Shown here one piece after another: positions 25,930-33,836 of a stretch of DNA of 64,000 bases. The notes beneath the pieces were generated by a model. The model was not told the origin of the DNA. It ran no database searches and was given only the letters and a program-made list of their open reading frames with translations. The stretch's first letter is position 1. Every line of letters begins with the position of its first letter. The stretch covers positions 1 through 64,000 of the forward strand of contig CASFPH010000010.1 in NCBI GenBank assembly GCA_949296645.1, in the 5' to 3' direction. The DNA comes from an uncultured Bacteroidales bacterium. Lineage in GTDB: Bacteria > Bacteroidota > Bacteroidia > Bacteroidales > UBA932. The position numbers and the translations under genes were made by a program.

Positions 25930-26904
25930 ATTACCTCCTTTTTTTGCTCGAGGATGAGCTGTTAAATATATTTGTTTCAATTGTTCGAACGAATTGTGGG
26001 TATAGACCTGCGTGGCAGCCAGAGACGAATGTCCCAGAATCTCCTTGATGGAATTCAGGTCGGCACCTGCATTCAGGAGATGAGTGGCAAACGTATGTCT
26101 CAGGACATGCGGGGATCTCTTTCCGGTAAACCCGTCACGAACATCCAATTCCTTTTTTACAATTCTGTCAACAAACGCAGGATACATTCTTCTTCCCGCA
26201 TCCGTCATGAAGAACGGTGTTGCGGATAAAACGGGATAATGTTCCTTAAACTTGTTCAAATATAATAAAATTTCTTCATACAAAGAAGGAATTATGGGAA
26301 TATCCCGCATTTTGTCACCCTTTCCCTTTACACGGATAATACGTCTCGACAAATCTACTGAAGAAATATCAAGAGACACTATTTCGGACCGGCGCATCCC
26401 CGTAGAATAAATCATCGACACTATAAGACGGTTGCGGAGTTCTCCGAAGGATTCCTCCTCATCCCCATGCCCGTAGAATTTCTTCATGGAATCTTCAGAA
26501 TAAAAAAAAGGAAGCTTGCGGCTCTCTTTGGGACGCGGAAGATTTTTCACCGGATTGGTTCTGATCGCACCGTGCTTTACAAGAAAACGCCCGAAACCGC
26601 TCAGAACCGACATGTGCAGATTCACTGTTCTGGCACAAATACCGCGGTCCATGATATCCGACACATATCCGCGAACCATTACGGCGGTGAATGCCGAGAC
26701 AAGGCGATTGTCTTCTACACGGCTGTAGACGTCATTTCTGTCACACACATGCCCGTTTCCTGAACCTGCTGCACAATCCGGAAAATCTTCCGGAAAACAG
26801 TAGACATAAAAACGGCACAGCACATCCGCGTATATTTCCAGGGTACGTCCGGAGTATCTTCTGACATTTTTAAGATAATCTATGTATTCTTCCAGCAAAC
26901 TCAT
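25636..26904 (-). CDS. xerC: Tyrosine recombinase XerC, fused in frame to HPF
   Basis: Residues 1 to about 320 are a XerC/XerD-type tyrosine recombinase that resolves chromosome dimers at dif: N-terminal SAM-like domain, then catalytic Arg in TGMRRSE, Lys in VKGKGDK, HVLRHTFATH, LGHSSLAATQ and the nucleophile Tyr in VYTH. After the usual XerC end (AHPRAKKGG) the frame does not stop but continues into a complete 97-residue ribosome hibernation factor, giving 422 residues. In most Bacteroidetes these are two adjacent genes. The junction has seven A's (minus strand 25945-25939); a -1 slip there, or one extra A, gives AGG AGG TAA and ends XerC at 25931. It follows rpsU after a terminator. Confidence 0.85.
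   Translation of the reverse strand: MSLLEEYIDYLKNVRRYSGRTLEIYADVLCRFYVYCFPEDFPDCAAGSGNGHVCDRNDVYSRVEDNRLVSAFTAVMVRGYVSDIMDRGICARTVNLHMSVLSGFGRFLVKHGAIRTNPVKNLPRPKESRKLPFFYSEDSMKKFYGHGDEEESFGELRNRLIVSMIYSTGMRRSEIVSLDISSVDLSRRIIRVKGKGDKMRDIPIIPSLYEEILLYLNKFKEHYPVLSATPFFMTDAGRRMYPAFVDRIVKKELDVRDGFTGKRSPHVLRHTFATHLLNAGADLNSIKEILGHSSLAATQVYTHNSFEQLKQIYLTAHPRAKKGGNMEIRVQSVKFDADKKLLDFIDKKIGRLEKFYEDVVKVEVTLTLLPEHENKNVRVHVYAPGNDIVVERNAHTFEDAVVDCADILKDQLVKAKEKKRGM
25931..25945 (-). other. A7 slippery run and stop at the xerC/hpf junction
   Basis: In the xerC frame the minus strand reads GCA AAA AAA GGA GGT AAT, so A AAA AAA is an in-phase slippery heptamer. A -1 shift gives AGG AGG TAA with the stop at 25933-25931, two bases before the hpf ATG. 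The AGGAGG here doubles as the hpf SD. Confidence 0.55.
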
Positions 26905-26953
26905 GTTACGCTACAGCCATCACTGTATTTCAGACTTCATTTCATCCATTACG

Positions 26954-26961
26954 CAAAGTTA
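26954..26961 (-). promoter_or_regulatory. xerC-hpf promoter -7 element
   Basis: TAACTTTG on the minus strand, about 50 bp before the xerC ATG and downstream of the rpsU terminator. No good -33 match. Confidence 0.45.
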
Positions 26962-26994
26962 AGAAATAGTCGGTACACATATGGTTGCAAGAAC

Positions 26995-27022
26995 AAAAAA
27001 GCCGCACCGTCTCCGATGCAGC
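26995..27022 (-). terminator. rpsU terminator
   Basis: On the minus strand GCTGCATCG-GAGA-CGGTGCGGC forms a 9-bp stem with a GAGA tetraloop, then six T. It separates rpsU from xerC-hpf. Confidence 0.8.
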
Positions 27023-27051
27023 CTGTACTTATTTTATATGAATCATGAAGA

Positions 27052-27243
27052 TTATTCCTCATTCAACTGAAGATGCTGAACATAGATAGCCTTCTTGATT
27101 TCCTCTCTTCTCTTGACAGATTTCTTAACGAATGTCTTTCTTGCCCTCAATTCCCTTACCGTTCCTGTCTTTTCGAATTTTCTCTTGAATTTCTTCAAAG
27201 CCCTTTCGATATTTTCTCCTTCTTTAATAGGTACTATAATCAT
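27052..27243 (-). CDS. rpsU: 30S ribosomal protein bS21
   Basis: bS21 sits near the anti-Shine-Dalgarno end of 16S rRNA. The 63-residue basic protein has the family N-terminus (IIVPIKEGENIERALKKFKRKFEKTG) and the RKTFVKKSVKRREEIKKA helix. It is monocistronic, with its own strong promoter and terminator. A strong SD, AGGAGGTG, lies 10 nt before the ATG. In Flavobacterium bS21 helps hide the anti-SD, and rpsU mRNA with a strong SD is translated when bS21 is lacking, so autoregulation is likely here too. Confidence 0.95.
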   Translation of the reverse strand: MIIVPIKEGENIERALKKFKRKFEKTGTVRELRARKTFVKKSVKRREEIKKAIYVQHLQLNEE

Positions 27244-27253
27244 AATCTTTCGA

Positions 27254-27261
27254 CACCTCCT
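27254..27261 (-). promoter_or_regulatory. Strong Shine-Dalgarno of rpsU
   Basis: AGGAGGTG on the minus strand, 10 nt from the ATG. Most genes in this window have no SD, so this one is probably regulatory. Confidence 0.75.
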
Positions 27262-27274
27262 TTTATTTGGACGG

Positions 27275-27305
27275 CAAAGATACTAAAAAATACCATTAAT
27301 CCAAA
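27275..27305 (-). promoter_or_regulatory. rpsU promoter
   Basis: On the minus strand TTTG (27305-27302), 19 bp, TATCTTTG (27282-27275): an exact Bacteroidota promoter about 30 bp before the start. Confidence 0.8.
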
Positions 27306-27377
27306 CCTTTTCGCATGTAAACTTTCAAAATTACGGCATAACCGAAAATTATGGATAAAATATAAAAGAATAATTAT

Positions 27378-27385
27378 TAACTTTG
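27378..27385 (+). promoter_or_regulatory. mutA-mutB promoter -7 element
   Basis: TAACTTTG, about 100 bp before the mutA ATG, leaving a leader of about 92 nt. The -33 region is A/T-rich without a clear TTTG. Confidence 0.5.
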
Positions 27386-27419
27386 TACGATTTAATAAGT
27401 AAACATCCATTTACAAAGC

Positions 27420-27467
27420 GGAGAATATCTGCATCTACACCGTAAACGCGGTATTCAGAAATTCTCC
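27420..27467 (+). promoter_or_regulatory. Hairpin in the mutA leader
   Basis: GGAGAAT (27420-27426) pairs with ATTCTCC (27461-27467); inside, TCTG/CAGA and ACCG/CGGT continue the stem with small bulges and a TAAACG loop. The 48-nt structure lies between promoter and start codon, 17 nt before the ATG. No known riboswitch is recognised. Confidence 0.45.
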
Positions 27468-27484
27468 TAAAAATATTAATTGAT

Positions 27485-29341
27485 ATGGCAGAAAATTTAT
27501 TTGCTGAATTTCCACCGGTTTCCACGGAAAAGTGGGAAGAGGTGATCAACAAGGACCTAAAAGGCGCCGATTACGAGAAGAAACTCGTATGGAAAACTCA
27601 AGAAGGTTTTTCAGTCCGTCCTTACTACCGCGCCGAAGATTTGAAAAACATCAGTCATCTTGGCACTGCGCCGGGCTGCTTCCCTTTTGTAAGAGGTACG
27701 AAATGCAACAACAACTGGCTTGTGCGTCAGGACTATTGTGCACACGGTGACTTCGCAAAGGCAAACGCTCAGGCAATCGACGGTCTGAACAGAGGTGCTG
27801 AAGCCGTAGGTTTCTGTATTGACGGCAAGAAGGTCATCAGCGAAAGCGACATGGCTGTTCTCCTCAACGGCATCGACCTTGAAAAGGTGGAAGTGAACTT
27901 CACCGAATGCTGCTGCGCCACTCCTGAAACAATCAGGAACTTCGTGGCCTATGCTAAATCAAAAGGCGTAGCTGCCGACAAGTTGAGAGCTTCATTCGAT
28001 TTCGACCCGCTCCGCACCCTTACCACAAAAGGAAGATTCTGCGATGAAAAATCTATCGCACGCCTTAAGGAATGTATTGAAGCCGCAGCCGAATATCCTC
28101 GTATCAGGGTAATAGGAGTAGAGGCATACGCATTCAATGATGCAGGTTCCACCATCACTCAGGAACTGGCATTCGGTCTGGCAATGGGCAGCGAATACAT
28201 CAACCTGCTTACAGACATGGGACTCTCCGCTGAAGAAGCCGCTTCAAGAATGAAATTCACTTTCTCAGTCGGTTCGAACTACTTCATGGAAATAGCAAAA
28301 TTCCGTACAGCAAGGCTTCTGTGGGCAAATATTGCAAAAGCTTACGGAATTGAAAAGGAATGTGCTCAGAAGATAAAGATCCATGCCGTTACCAGCGAGT
28401 GGAACCAGGCCGTATACGACCCTTATGTCAACATGCTCCGTAACACGACCGAAGCAATGAGTGCCGCCATAGCAGGCGTTGATTCACTTGAAGTGCTTCC
28501 GTTCGACTACGCATTCAGAGAACCTGCCGAATTCAGCAACAGAATGTCAAGAAACCTTCAGACCATTCTCAAGGAAGAATCACATTTCGACAAGGTTACC
28601 GACCCTGCTGCAGGTTCATACTACGTTGAAACACTCACCGCTTCTATCATAGACGTAGCATGGAAACTCTTCAGCGAAGTTGAAAACAAAGGCGGATACA
28701 TCGAAGCGTTCAAGGCCGGATTCATACAGTCGCTTGTTAAGGAAGCCGCTGAAAAGAGGGACAAAAACATCGCTACGAGAAGGGAATCCATCCTCGGTAT
28801 GAACCAGTTCCCTAATTTCAATGAAGTTGCAGACAAGGACGTTACCGAAGAAGTCGTAACAAGAAAAGCCGCAGACATGACAGGCGTAATCGCTGAACCG
28901 CTCGTTAAATACCGCGGCGCACAGGCATTCGAAGCAATGAGACTTGCAACTGACAGAAGCGGCAAGACACCTAAGGCATTCATGCTTACATTCGGAAACC
29001 TTGCAATGTGCCGTGCGAGAGCACAGTTCTCAAGTAACTTCTTTGCTGTTGCAGGTATAAGGATTACAGACAACAACCGTTTCGCCACCATAGAAGAAGG
29101 TGTCAAGGCTGCAATAGAGTCAAAAGCCGAAATAGTTGTAGCATGTTCATCTGATGAAGAATATGCTGAAGCTGTTCCTCAGATTGCAAAACTTCTCGGC
29201 GACAAGGCCATTCTTGTTGTAGCCGGGGATCCGGCATGCAGACCTGAACTTGAGGCTGCAGGTATCAAGAATTTCATAAATGTCAAGAGCAACGTTCTTG
29301 AAACACTTAAGATGTATCAGGCTGCTCTGGGTATCAAATAA
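27485..29341 (+). CDS. mutA: Methylmalonyl-CoA mutase small subunit
   Basis: The non-catalytic partner of the adenosylcobalamin-dependent mutase that interconverts succinyl-CoA and methylmalonyl-CoA on the propionate pathway. The 618-residue protein has the N-terminal TIM-barrel region (ADYEKKLVWKTQEGFSVRPYYR, YDPYVNMLRNTTEAMSAAIAG) and a C-terminal B12-fold domain in which the cobalamin motif DxHxxG is absent, as expected for the small subunit. Stop and the mutB start are 16 bp apart. The structured leader upstream may control the pair. Confidence 0.95.
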   Translation: MAENLFAEFPPVSTEKWEEVINKDLKGADYEKKLVWKTQEGFSVRPYYRAEDLKNISHLGTAPGCFPFVRGTKCNNNWLVRQDYCAHGDFAKANAQAIDGLNRGAEAVGFCIDGKKVISESDMAVLLNGIDLEKVEVNFTECCCATPETIRNFVAYAKSKGVAADKLRASFDFDPLRTLTTKGRFCDEKSIARLKECIEAAAEYPRIRVIGVEAYAFNDAGSTITQELAFGLAMGSEYINLLTDMGLSAEEAASRMKFTFSVGSNYFMEIAKFRTARLLWANIAKAYGIEKECAQKIKIHAVTSEWNQAVYDPYVNMLRNTTEAMSAAIAGVDSLEVLPFDYAFREPAEFSNRMSRNLQTILKEESHFDKVTDPAAGSYYVETLTASIIDVAWKLFSEVENKGGYIEAFKAGFIQSLVKEAAEKRDKNIATRRESILGMNQFPNFNEVADKDVTEEVVTRKAADMTGVIAEPLVKYRGAQAFEAMRLATDRSGKTPKAFMLTFGNLAMCRARAQFSSNFFAVAGIRITDNNRFATIEEGVKAAIESKAEIVVACSSDEEYAEAVPQIAKLLGDKAILVVAGDPACRPELEAAGIKNFINVKSNVLETLKMYQAALGIK

Positions 29342-29357
29342 TTAAACACGGAAGAAA

Positions 29358-31487
29358 ATGAGAGCAAAATTTTCAAATATAGAATATACCGGAGCGCCTA
29401 AATGCAACTGCGGAGAGAAGCAGAGCGAATGGATGACTCCAGAACAGATCGCGGTTAAGGGCGTTTACGACGCATCCGATCTGGAAGGAATGGAACACCT
29501 CAACTATGCTGCCGGCGTAGCACCTTTCCTTCGCGGACCATACAGTACAATGTACGTTATGAAACCATGGACTGTAAGACAGTATGCAGGTTTCTCTACG
29601 GCAGAAGAATCAAATGCATTCTACAGAAGGAACCTTGCCGCAGGCCAGAAAGGTCTTTCAGTAGCATTCGACCTTGCAACGCACAGAGGATATGATGCTG
29701 ACCATCCGCGCGTAGTAGGTGATGTCGGAAAAGCAGGTGTAAGTATCTGCAGCGTTGAGGACATGAAAGTTCTCTTCGACCAGATTCCTCTCAACAAGAT
29801 GTCAGTGTCCATGACAATGAACGGTGCCGTTCTTCCGGTAATGGCATTCTACATCGTTGCCGGTCTTGAGCAGGGTGCAAAACTTGAAGAGATGGCAGGG
29901 ACTATCCAGAACGATATCCTCAAGGAATTCATGGTGCGTAACACATATATCTATCCGCCTGAATTCTCAATGAGAATCATCGGAGATATCTTCGCTTACA
30001 CATCCAAATACATGCCTAAGTTCAACTCCATCTCAATTTCAGGTTACCACATGCAGGAAGCAGGTGCTACCAACGACATAGAGATGGCATATACTCTGGC
30101 TGACGGTCTCGAATACCTCAGAACAGGTGTCAAGGCAGGTATCGATGTTGATGCATTCGCTCCTAGACTTTCATTCTTCTGGGCTATCGGTATGAATCAC
30201 TTCATGGAGATTGCAAAGATGCGTGCTGCGAGAATGATATGGGCAAAACTGGTGAACACGTTCAATCCTAAGAACCCTAAGTCACTCTCTCTCAGAACAC
30301 ACTGCCAGACTTCAGGATGGTCGCTTACAGAACAGGATCCTTTCAACAACGTTGCAAGGACATGTATCGAAGCTATGGGCGCCGCTCTCGGACATACCCA
30401 GTCACTCCATACAAACGCTCTTGACGAAGCGATTGCACTTCCTACAGACTTCTCCGCACGTATTGCCCGTAACACCCAGCTCTACATACAGGAAGAGACT
30501 CAGGTTTGCCGTTCAATCGACCCTTGGGCAGGTTCATACTACATCGAGACCCTTACAAGAGACCTCGCGAACAAGGCATGGGCACACATCCAGGAAGTCG
30601 AAAAACTCGGTGGTATGGCAAAAGCAATCGAGACAGGTATTCCTAAGTTGAGGATTGAAGAGGCTGCTGCCCGCAAACAGGCACGTATCGACTCAGCTAT
30701 CGATACAATCGTAGGTATCAACAAATACCGTCTTGACAAGGAAGATCCTATCGAAATTCTTGATATCGACAATACAAAAGTACGCGAATCACAGATCAAG
30801 AGACTCCAGCAGCTCAGAGCCAACCGTGACGAAGCAAAAGTCAGGGAATGCCTTGCAGCCATTACCAAGGCTGTCGAAACCAAGACAGGCAACCTCCTCG
30901 AACTCGCAGTTGAAGCTGCCAAAGCACGTGCTTCACTCGGAGAAATTTCGGATGCATGCGAAGCTGTTGTAGGAAGATATAAAGCAGTTATCAGAATGAA
31001 TACAGGAGTTTACTCATCAGAAGTTAAGAATGATGCAGAATTCGAAAAAGCAAAGGAACTCGTTGCTGAATTCGCCAAGAAAGAAGGCCGCCAGCCTCGT
31101 ATCATGATTGCAAAACTCGGACAGGACGGTCACGACCGCGGTGCCAAAGTTGTGGCTACAGGTTATGCGGACTGCGGTTTCGACGTGGATATGGGACCTC
31201 TGTTCCAGACTCCTGAAGAAGCTGCAAAACAGGCTGTGGAAAACGACGTTCACGTTGTAGGTGTATCTTCTCTTGCTGCAGGACACAAGACTCTTGTTCC
31301 TCAGATAATTGAAGAACTCAAGAAACTCGGACGCGAGGATATCATGGTAATCGCCGGCGGTGTCATCCCTGCCCAGGACTACGATGCCCTTTACAAGGCA
31401 GGTGCAGTGGCAATCTTCGGCCCTGGTACCCCTATCGCAACTGCTGCCATCAAGATCATGGAACTGTTGCTCCAGAAGTTCGAATAA
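29358..31487 (+). CDS. mutB: Methylmalonyl-CoA mutase large subunit
   Basis: The catalytic adenosylcobalamin subunit, 709 residues. The TIM barrel carries the substrate-binding GPYSTMY and TMNGAVLP regions and [19 protein letters not shown]; the C-terminal cobalamin domain has the base-off/His-on motif DGHDRG (about residue 593) followed by [22 protein letters not shown]. In anaerobic Bacteroidales it makes propionate from succinate together with methylmalonyl-CoA epimerase and decarboxylase, which are not in this window. Confidence 0.97.
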   Translation: MRAKFSNIEYTGAPKCNCGEKQSEWMTPEQIAVKGVYDASDLEGMEHLNYAAGVAPFLRGPYSTMYVMKPWTVRQYAGFSTAEESNAFYRRNLAAGQKGLSVAFDLATHRGYDADHPRVVGDVGKAGVSICSVEDMKVLFDQIPLNKMSVSMTMNGAVLPVMAFYIVAGLEQGAKLEEMAGTIQNDILKEFMVRNTYIYPPEFSMRIIGDIFAYTSKYMPKFNSISISGYHMQEAGATNDIEMAYTLADGLEYLRTGVKAGIDVDAFAPRLSFFWAIGMNHFMEIAKMRAARMIWAKLVNTFNPKNPKSLSLRTHCQTSGWSLTEQDPFNNVARTCIEAMGAALGHTQSLHTNALDEAIALPTDFSARIARNTQLYIQEETQVCRSIDPWAGSYYIETLTRDLANKAWAHIQEVEKLGGMAKAIETGIPKLRIEEAAARKQARIDSAIDTIVGINKYRLDKEDPIEILDIDNTKVRESQIKRLQQLRANRDEAKVRECLAAITKAVETKTGNLLELAVEAAKARASLGEISDACEAVVGRYKAVIRMNTGVYSSEVKNDAEFEKAKELVAEFAKKEGRQPRIMIAKLGQDGHDRGAKVVATGYADCGFDVDMGPLFQTPEEAAKQAVENDVHVVGVSSLAAGHKTLVPQIIEELKKLGREDIMVIAGGVIPAQDYDALYKAGAVAIFGPGTPIATAAIKIMELLLQKFE

Positions 31488-31509
31488 GACTTTTTACGGA
31501 AAATACCAG

Positions 31510-31546
31510 AAGGGCTGTATCGGAAAATCCGGTACGGCCCTTTTCA
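31510..31546 (+). terminator. Terminator after mutB
   Basis: AAGGGC and GCCCTT enclose GTA.CGG/CCG.TAC, forming a long hairpin with an AAAAT loop followed by TTTTCATT. It ends mutA-mutB. Confidence 0.8.
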
Positions 31547-31566
31547 TTGATGTGTCCGGTGATGCG

Positions 31567-31646
31567 TTCATTCCGGCCAGGCCCTCCCGGCTGACGCCGG
31601 GCCCCTCCCTCTTGGGCCGAGGGCGGCCAGCCTCCATTCACTGCAT
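31567..31646. repeat. Left GC-rich inverted repeat of DUF2975/HTH cassette
   Basis: An 80-bp arm matching 32504-32584 in inverted orientation. About 70 positions are identical; only the centre differs (9-10 nt). The centre here folds as CCCGGC-TGAC-GCCGGG. GC content is far above the surroundings. Confidence 0.85.
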
Positions 31647-31668
31647 CACCGGTACACAAATACATTTT

Positions 31669-31737
31669 TTATTGTTTATCAATAAATTTTTTGAATATCA
31701 CGGATAATGTCTATATTTGCATATCGATAAACAATAA
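31669..31737. promoter_or_regulatory. Promoter and 12-bp inverted-repeat operator of DUF2975/HTH genes
   Basis: TTATTGTTTATC (31669-31680) and GATAAACAATAA (31726-31737) are perfect inverted copies flanking the -7 element TATATTTG (31712-31719), which has TTG at 31691-31693 18 bp upstream. They could be operator half-sites for the HTH protein encoded two genes on; autoregulation is inferred. Confidence 0.5.
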
Positions 31738-31792
31738 TTAATTATTGAAATTTAGTATACACTTATTGGATAACGATAAAAAAGAGACGATC

Positions 31793-32245
31793 ATGAATTG
31801 TTTATGGGAAAAAATCAAACAACGCTACAATGACATGGGTAACCTGTTGCCGTTTGTACTGATCATTATGATGATGTCAGTTGTATATTACGGTCCGAAT
31901 ATAATAAGACATGTGGCAGAAGGTGGCAAGGAACTTCTAATAGGAGGGATATATTCCTGCAATCTACTGGTTTTACTTATCTTATGCATAAATATAACAA
32001 GAATGGATTGCCGGAATTTACTGAGCAGGAAGACAGCCGGACTGCTGGAATGCATGGGCGCATGTACATTACTTCTCATGCTGGTCAGTGACCAATTGGC
32101 AAGAAGAGCCGGTCAACTGGTATATGAAACCATGTATTCAATGGACTGGACAACACTTATGTTCATGGGAATGATACTGATCTTTGCAGGAAAAATTGTC
32201 CGCAGGGCAGTAAAAATAAAGGAAGAAAACGACCTGACAATTTAA
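31793..32245 (+). CDS. DUF2975-like small membrane protein
   Basis: A 150-residue integral membrane protein with four predicted helices (LLPFVLIIMMMSVVYYG, YSCNLLVLLILCINI, GLLECMGACTLLLMLV, TTLMFMGMILIFAG) and a charged C-terminus. Size, topology and a following YozG-like HTH gene fit the DUF2975/YozG pairs scattered through Bacteroidetes and Firmicutes; the function of these pairs is unknown. I use ATG 31793; an upstream TTG at 31745 is unlikely because it lies in the operator-promoter region. The gene and its partner sit between two GC-rich inverted repeats. Confidence 0.6.
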   Translation: MNCLWEKIKQRYNDMGNLLPFVLIIMMMSVVYYGPNIIRHVAEGGKELLIGGIYSCNLLVLLILCINITRMDCRNLLSRKTAGLLECMGACTLLLMLVSDQLARRAGQLVYETMYSMDWTTLMFMGMILIFAGKIVRRAVKIKEENDLTI

Positions 32246-32255
32246 ATCTGTATAT

Positions 32256-32462
32256 ATGCCTGTAATAGTAAATCTGGACGTAATGATGGCAAAACGGAAA
32301 ATCTCGCTGGGCGAGTTGTCTGAACGTATAAACATTACTCCGGCCAACCTTTCAATCCTTAAGACAGGAAAGGCCAAAGCCATACGTTTTTCAACTTTGG
32401 AAGCCATATGCAAAGAGCTTGACTGTCAACCTGGAGATATACTTGAGTACCGGAATCATTAG
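32256..32462 (+). CDS. YozG-like Cro/XRE family HTH regulator
   Basis: A 68-residue protein made almost entirely of one helix-turn-helix domain: VNLDVMMAKRKISLGELSERI, recognition helix TPANLSILKTGKAKAIRFSTL, then the conserved end ICKELDCQPGDILEY. This is the YozG-like branch of the Cro/XRE family. It starts 10 bp after the DUF2975-like gene, so the two form one unit. Its probable target is the inverted repeat at the cassette promoter. The upstream membrane protein may modulate it, which is speculation. Confidence 0.8.
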   Translation: MPVIVNLDVMMAKRKISLGELSERINITPANLSILKTGKAKAIRFSTLEAICKELDCQPGDILEYRNH

Positions 32463-32503
32463 CGTACCGGTTGATACCGCCCTTAGCAGTGCGGCGGATG
32501 GCT

Positions 32504-32584
32504 ATGCAGTGAATGGAGGCTGGCCGCCCTCGGCCCAAGAGGGAGGGGCCCGTCCGAAAGATGGGAGGGCCTGGCCGGAATGAA
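32504..32584. repeat. Right GC-rich inverted repeat of DUF2975/HTH cassette
   Basis: Inverted partner of 31567-31646. Here the central hairpin reads CCCGTC-CGAAA-GATGGG: different bases from the left arm, but still paired (one G-T). The repeat ends about 43 bp from the stop of the SpoIIE-like gene. Confidence 0.85.
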
Positions 32585-32627
32585 GGCACAGCCACCGTCG
32601 CACTCATTCCAGGGTCAATATACTGCC

Positions 32628-33836
32628 TCAGAAATATATGTCCCTGACCTTCTTCTGCAACCTTGTCGAAACCAGATTCTTCAGACGCGATACCACATTA
32701 CGGCGCATCTCGACAGAAATACTTGAAACAGAAGAGAAATTAGCGTCATTTGTACATGTACCGACAGCCAACTGTATTATGTCACTGTCAAGGAGGATCG
32801 AAAGAAGCCTGACTGCATCGTTGAACTTCTCGTTTCTGGCATTGTATTTCATTCCTGACGAGACTTTTTCTATTATTCTGTCAGAAGACAATGCAAGCAT
32901 GTCCGGATCAATCTTTTCTATCATGTCGCACAGAAGCGTAAGTGTCAGCACACCCTCCGTTATTGCATCTGCTCCTTCCATTGTATTGGAAAGGGTGTCT
33001 ATTCTTCTGCCGCATTCCCTTGCTATGATGGATGCAGTAGAACCTCCGCAAATGACTTTACTCCCTTCGAAGTGTTCGAACAGGGCCGCCATGTCTCTGT
33101 CCGCACTCCTGTCATATGGAGGGCCGGTCACAACAAGCATTTTTCTTGGGGACCTGACATAGAATACAGCCGCCGAAATATCATCCCCTGCTGAAAAAAA
33201 ATCATTCGAAAGCGCTTTCTGCACTATTGCAGATGAAAGATCAGATGAAGAAATTCCAGGATGCGACTCAAGTTGTCTGGAAATGAACGATATGAGACCG
33301 TCCATCCCCCAACCAGTCGGAGTACCTTTCTCTCCAAGTCCTGATTGCGTTACTCCGTCCGAAACTATTATAACCCTGTCTCCCTCGAAAAGTCTCACAT
33401 GGTACGAAGCAACCGGAAGTTCCCCGTCGGAAACCGTCTTATGCCTCAGCGGTATGTATTCACCCTTTCTGAAAAGTATCACTTCAGGTGAATCGTACTC
33501 GGAAAGGTAGGCATTGCCGTCATAAAAAATTTCCACAACGGAACATGTAGAATAGGAAAGCCCTTTTTCCTTGTCTTCCGGCAGCATCCCTATTGCCGAG
33601 ACTATCGCGTCTTCGGAAGAAGAATTGCGGAGTTTCAGATTCATCACCATCGAAACCACAAACGAACTCATGGCACCGGCCTTGAGTCCGCTGCCAAGCC
33701 CGTCGGACATTACTGCGACAAGGCGTTTCTCCCCCTTTATCTTCCTTACGGAAAAAGAATCTCCGGAAGCATACATCCCGTGTTTGCAGATATTGGAATA
33801 TCCAGGTTCGATGAATATGTCTTCGTTTTCCCTCAT
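32628..33836 (-). CDS. SpoIIE family (PP2C-like) protein phosphatase
   Basis: A 402-residue soluble protein with a SpoIIE/PP2C phosphatase domain in the first ~230 residues: VAVMSDGLGSGLKAG (metal-binding Asp near 45), VIIVSDGVTQSGLGEKG (near 155) and GDDISAAVFYV (near 218). The C-terminal 170 residues look like a helical regulatory domain. It overlaps the [FeFe]-hydrogenase-like sensor gene by 4 bp (ATGA). Hydrogenase-like sensors paired with a PP2C phosphatase are known in anaerobes and are thought to pass a redox or H2 signal to an unknown target. Confidence 0.85.
   Translation of the reverse strand: MRENEDIFIEPGYSNICKHGMYASGDSFSVRKIKGEKRLVAVMSDGLGSGLKAGAMSSFVVSMVMNLKLRNSSSEDAIVSAIGMLPEDKEKGLSYSTCSVVEIFYDGNAYLSEYDSPEVILFRKGEYIPLRHKTVSDGELPVASYHVRLFEGDRVIIVSDGVTQSGLGEKGTPTGWGMDGLISFISRQLESHPGISSSDLSSAIVQKALSNDFFSAGDDISAAVFYVRSPRKMLVVTGPPYDRSADRDMAALFEHFEGSKVICGGSTASIIARECGRRIDTLSNTMEGADAITEGVLTLTLLCDMIEKIDPDMLALSSDRIIEKVSSGMKYNARNEKFNDAVRLLSILLDSDIIQLAVGTCTNDANFSSVSSISVEMRRNVVSRLKNLVSTRLQKKVRDIYF

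Noticed and set aside
27949..31286. Long minus-strand frames opposite mutA and mutB
   Set aside because: Mirror frames of highly expressed, codon-biased genes; no domain or start context.
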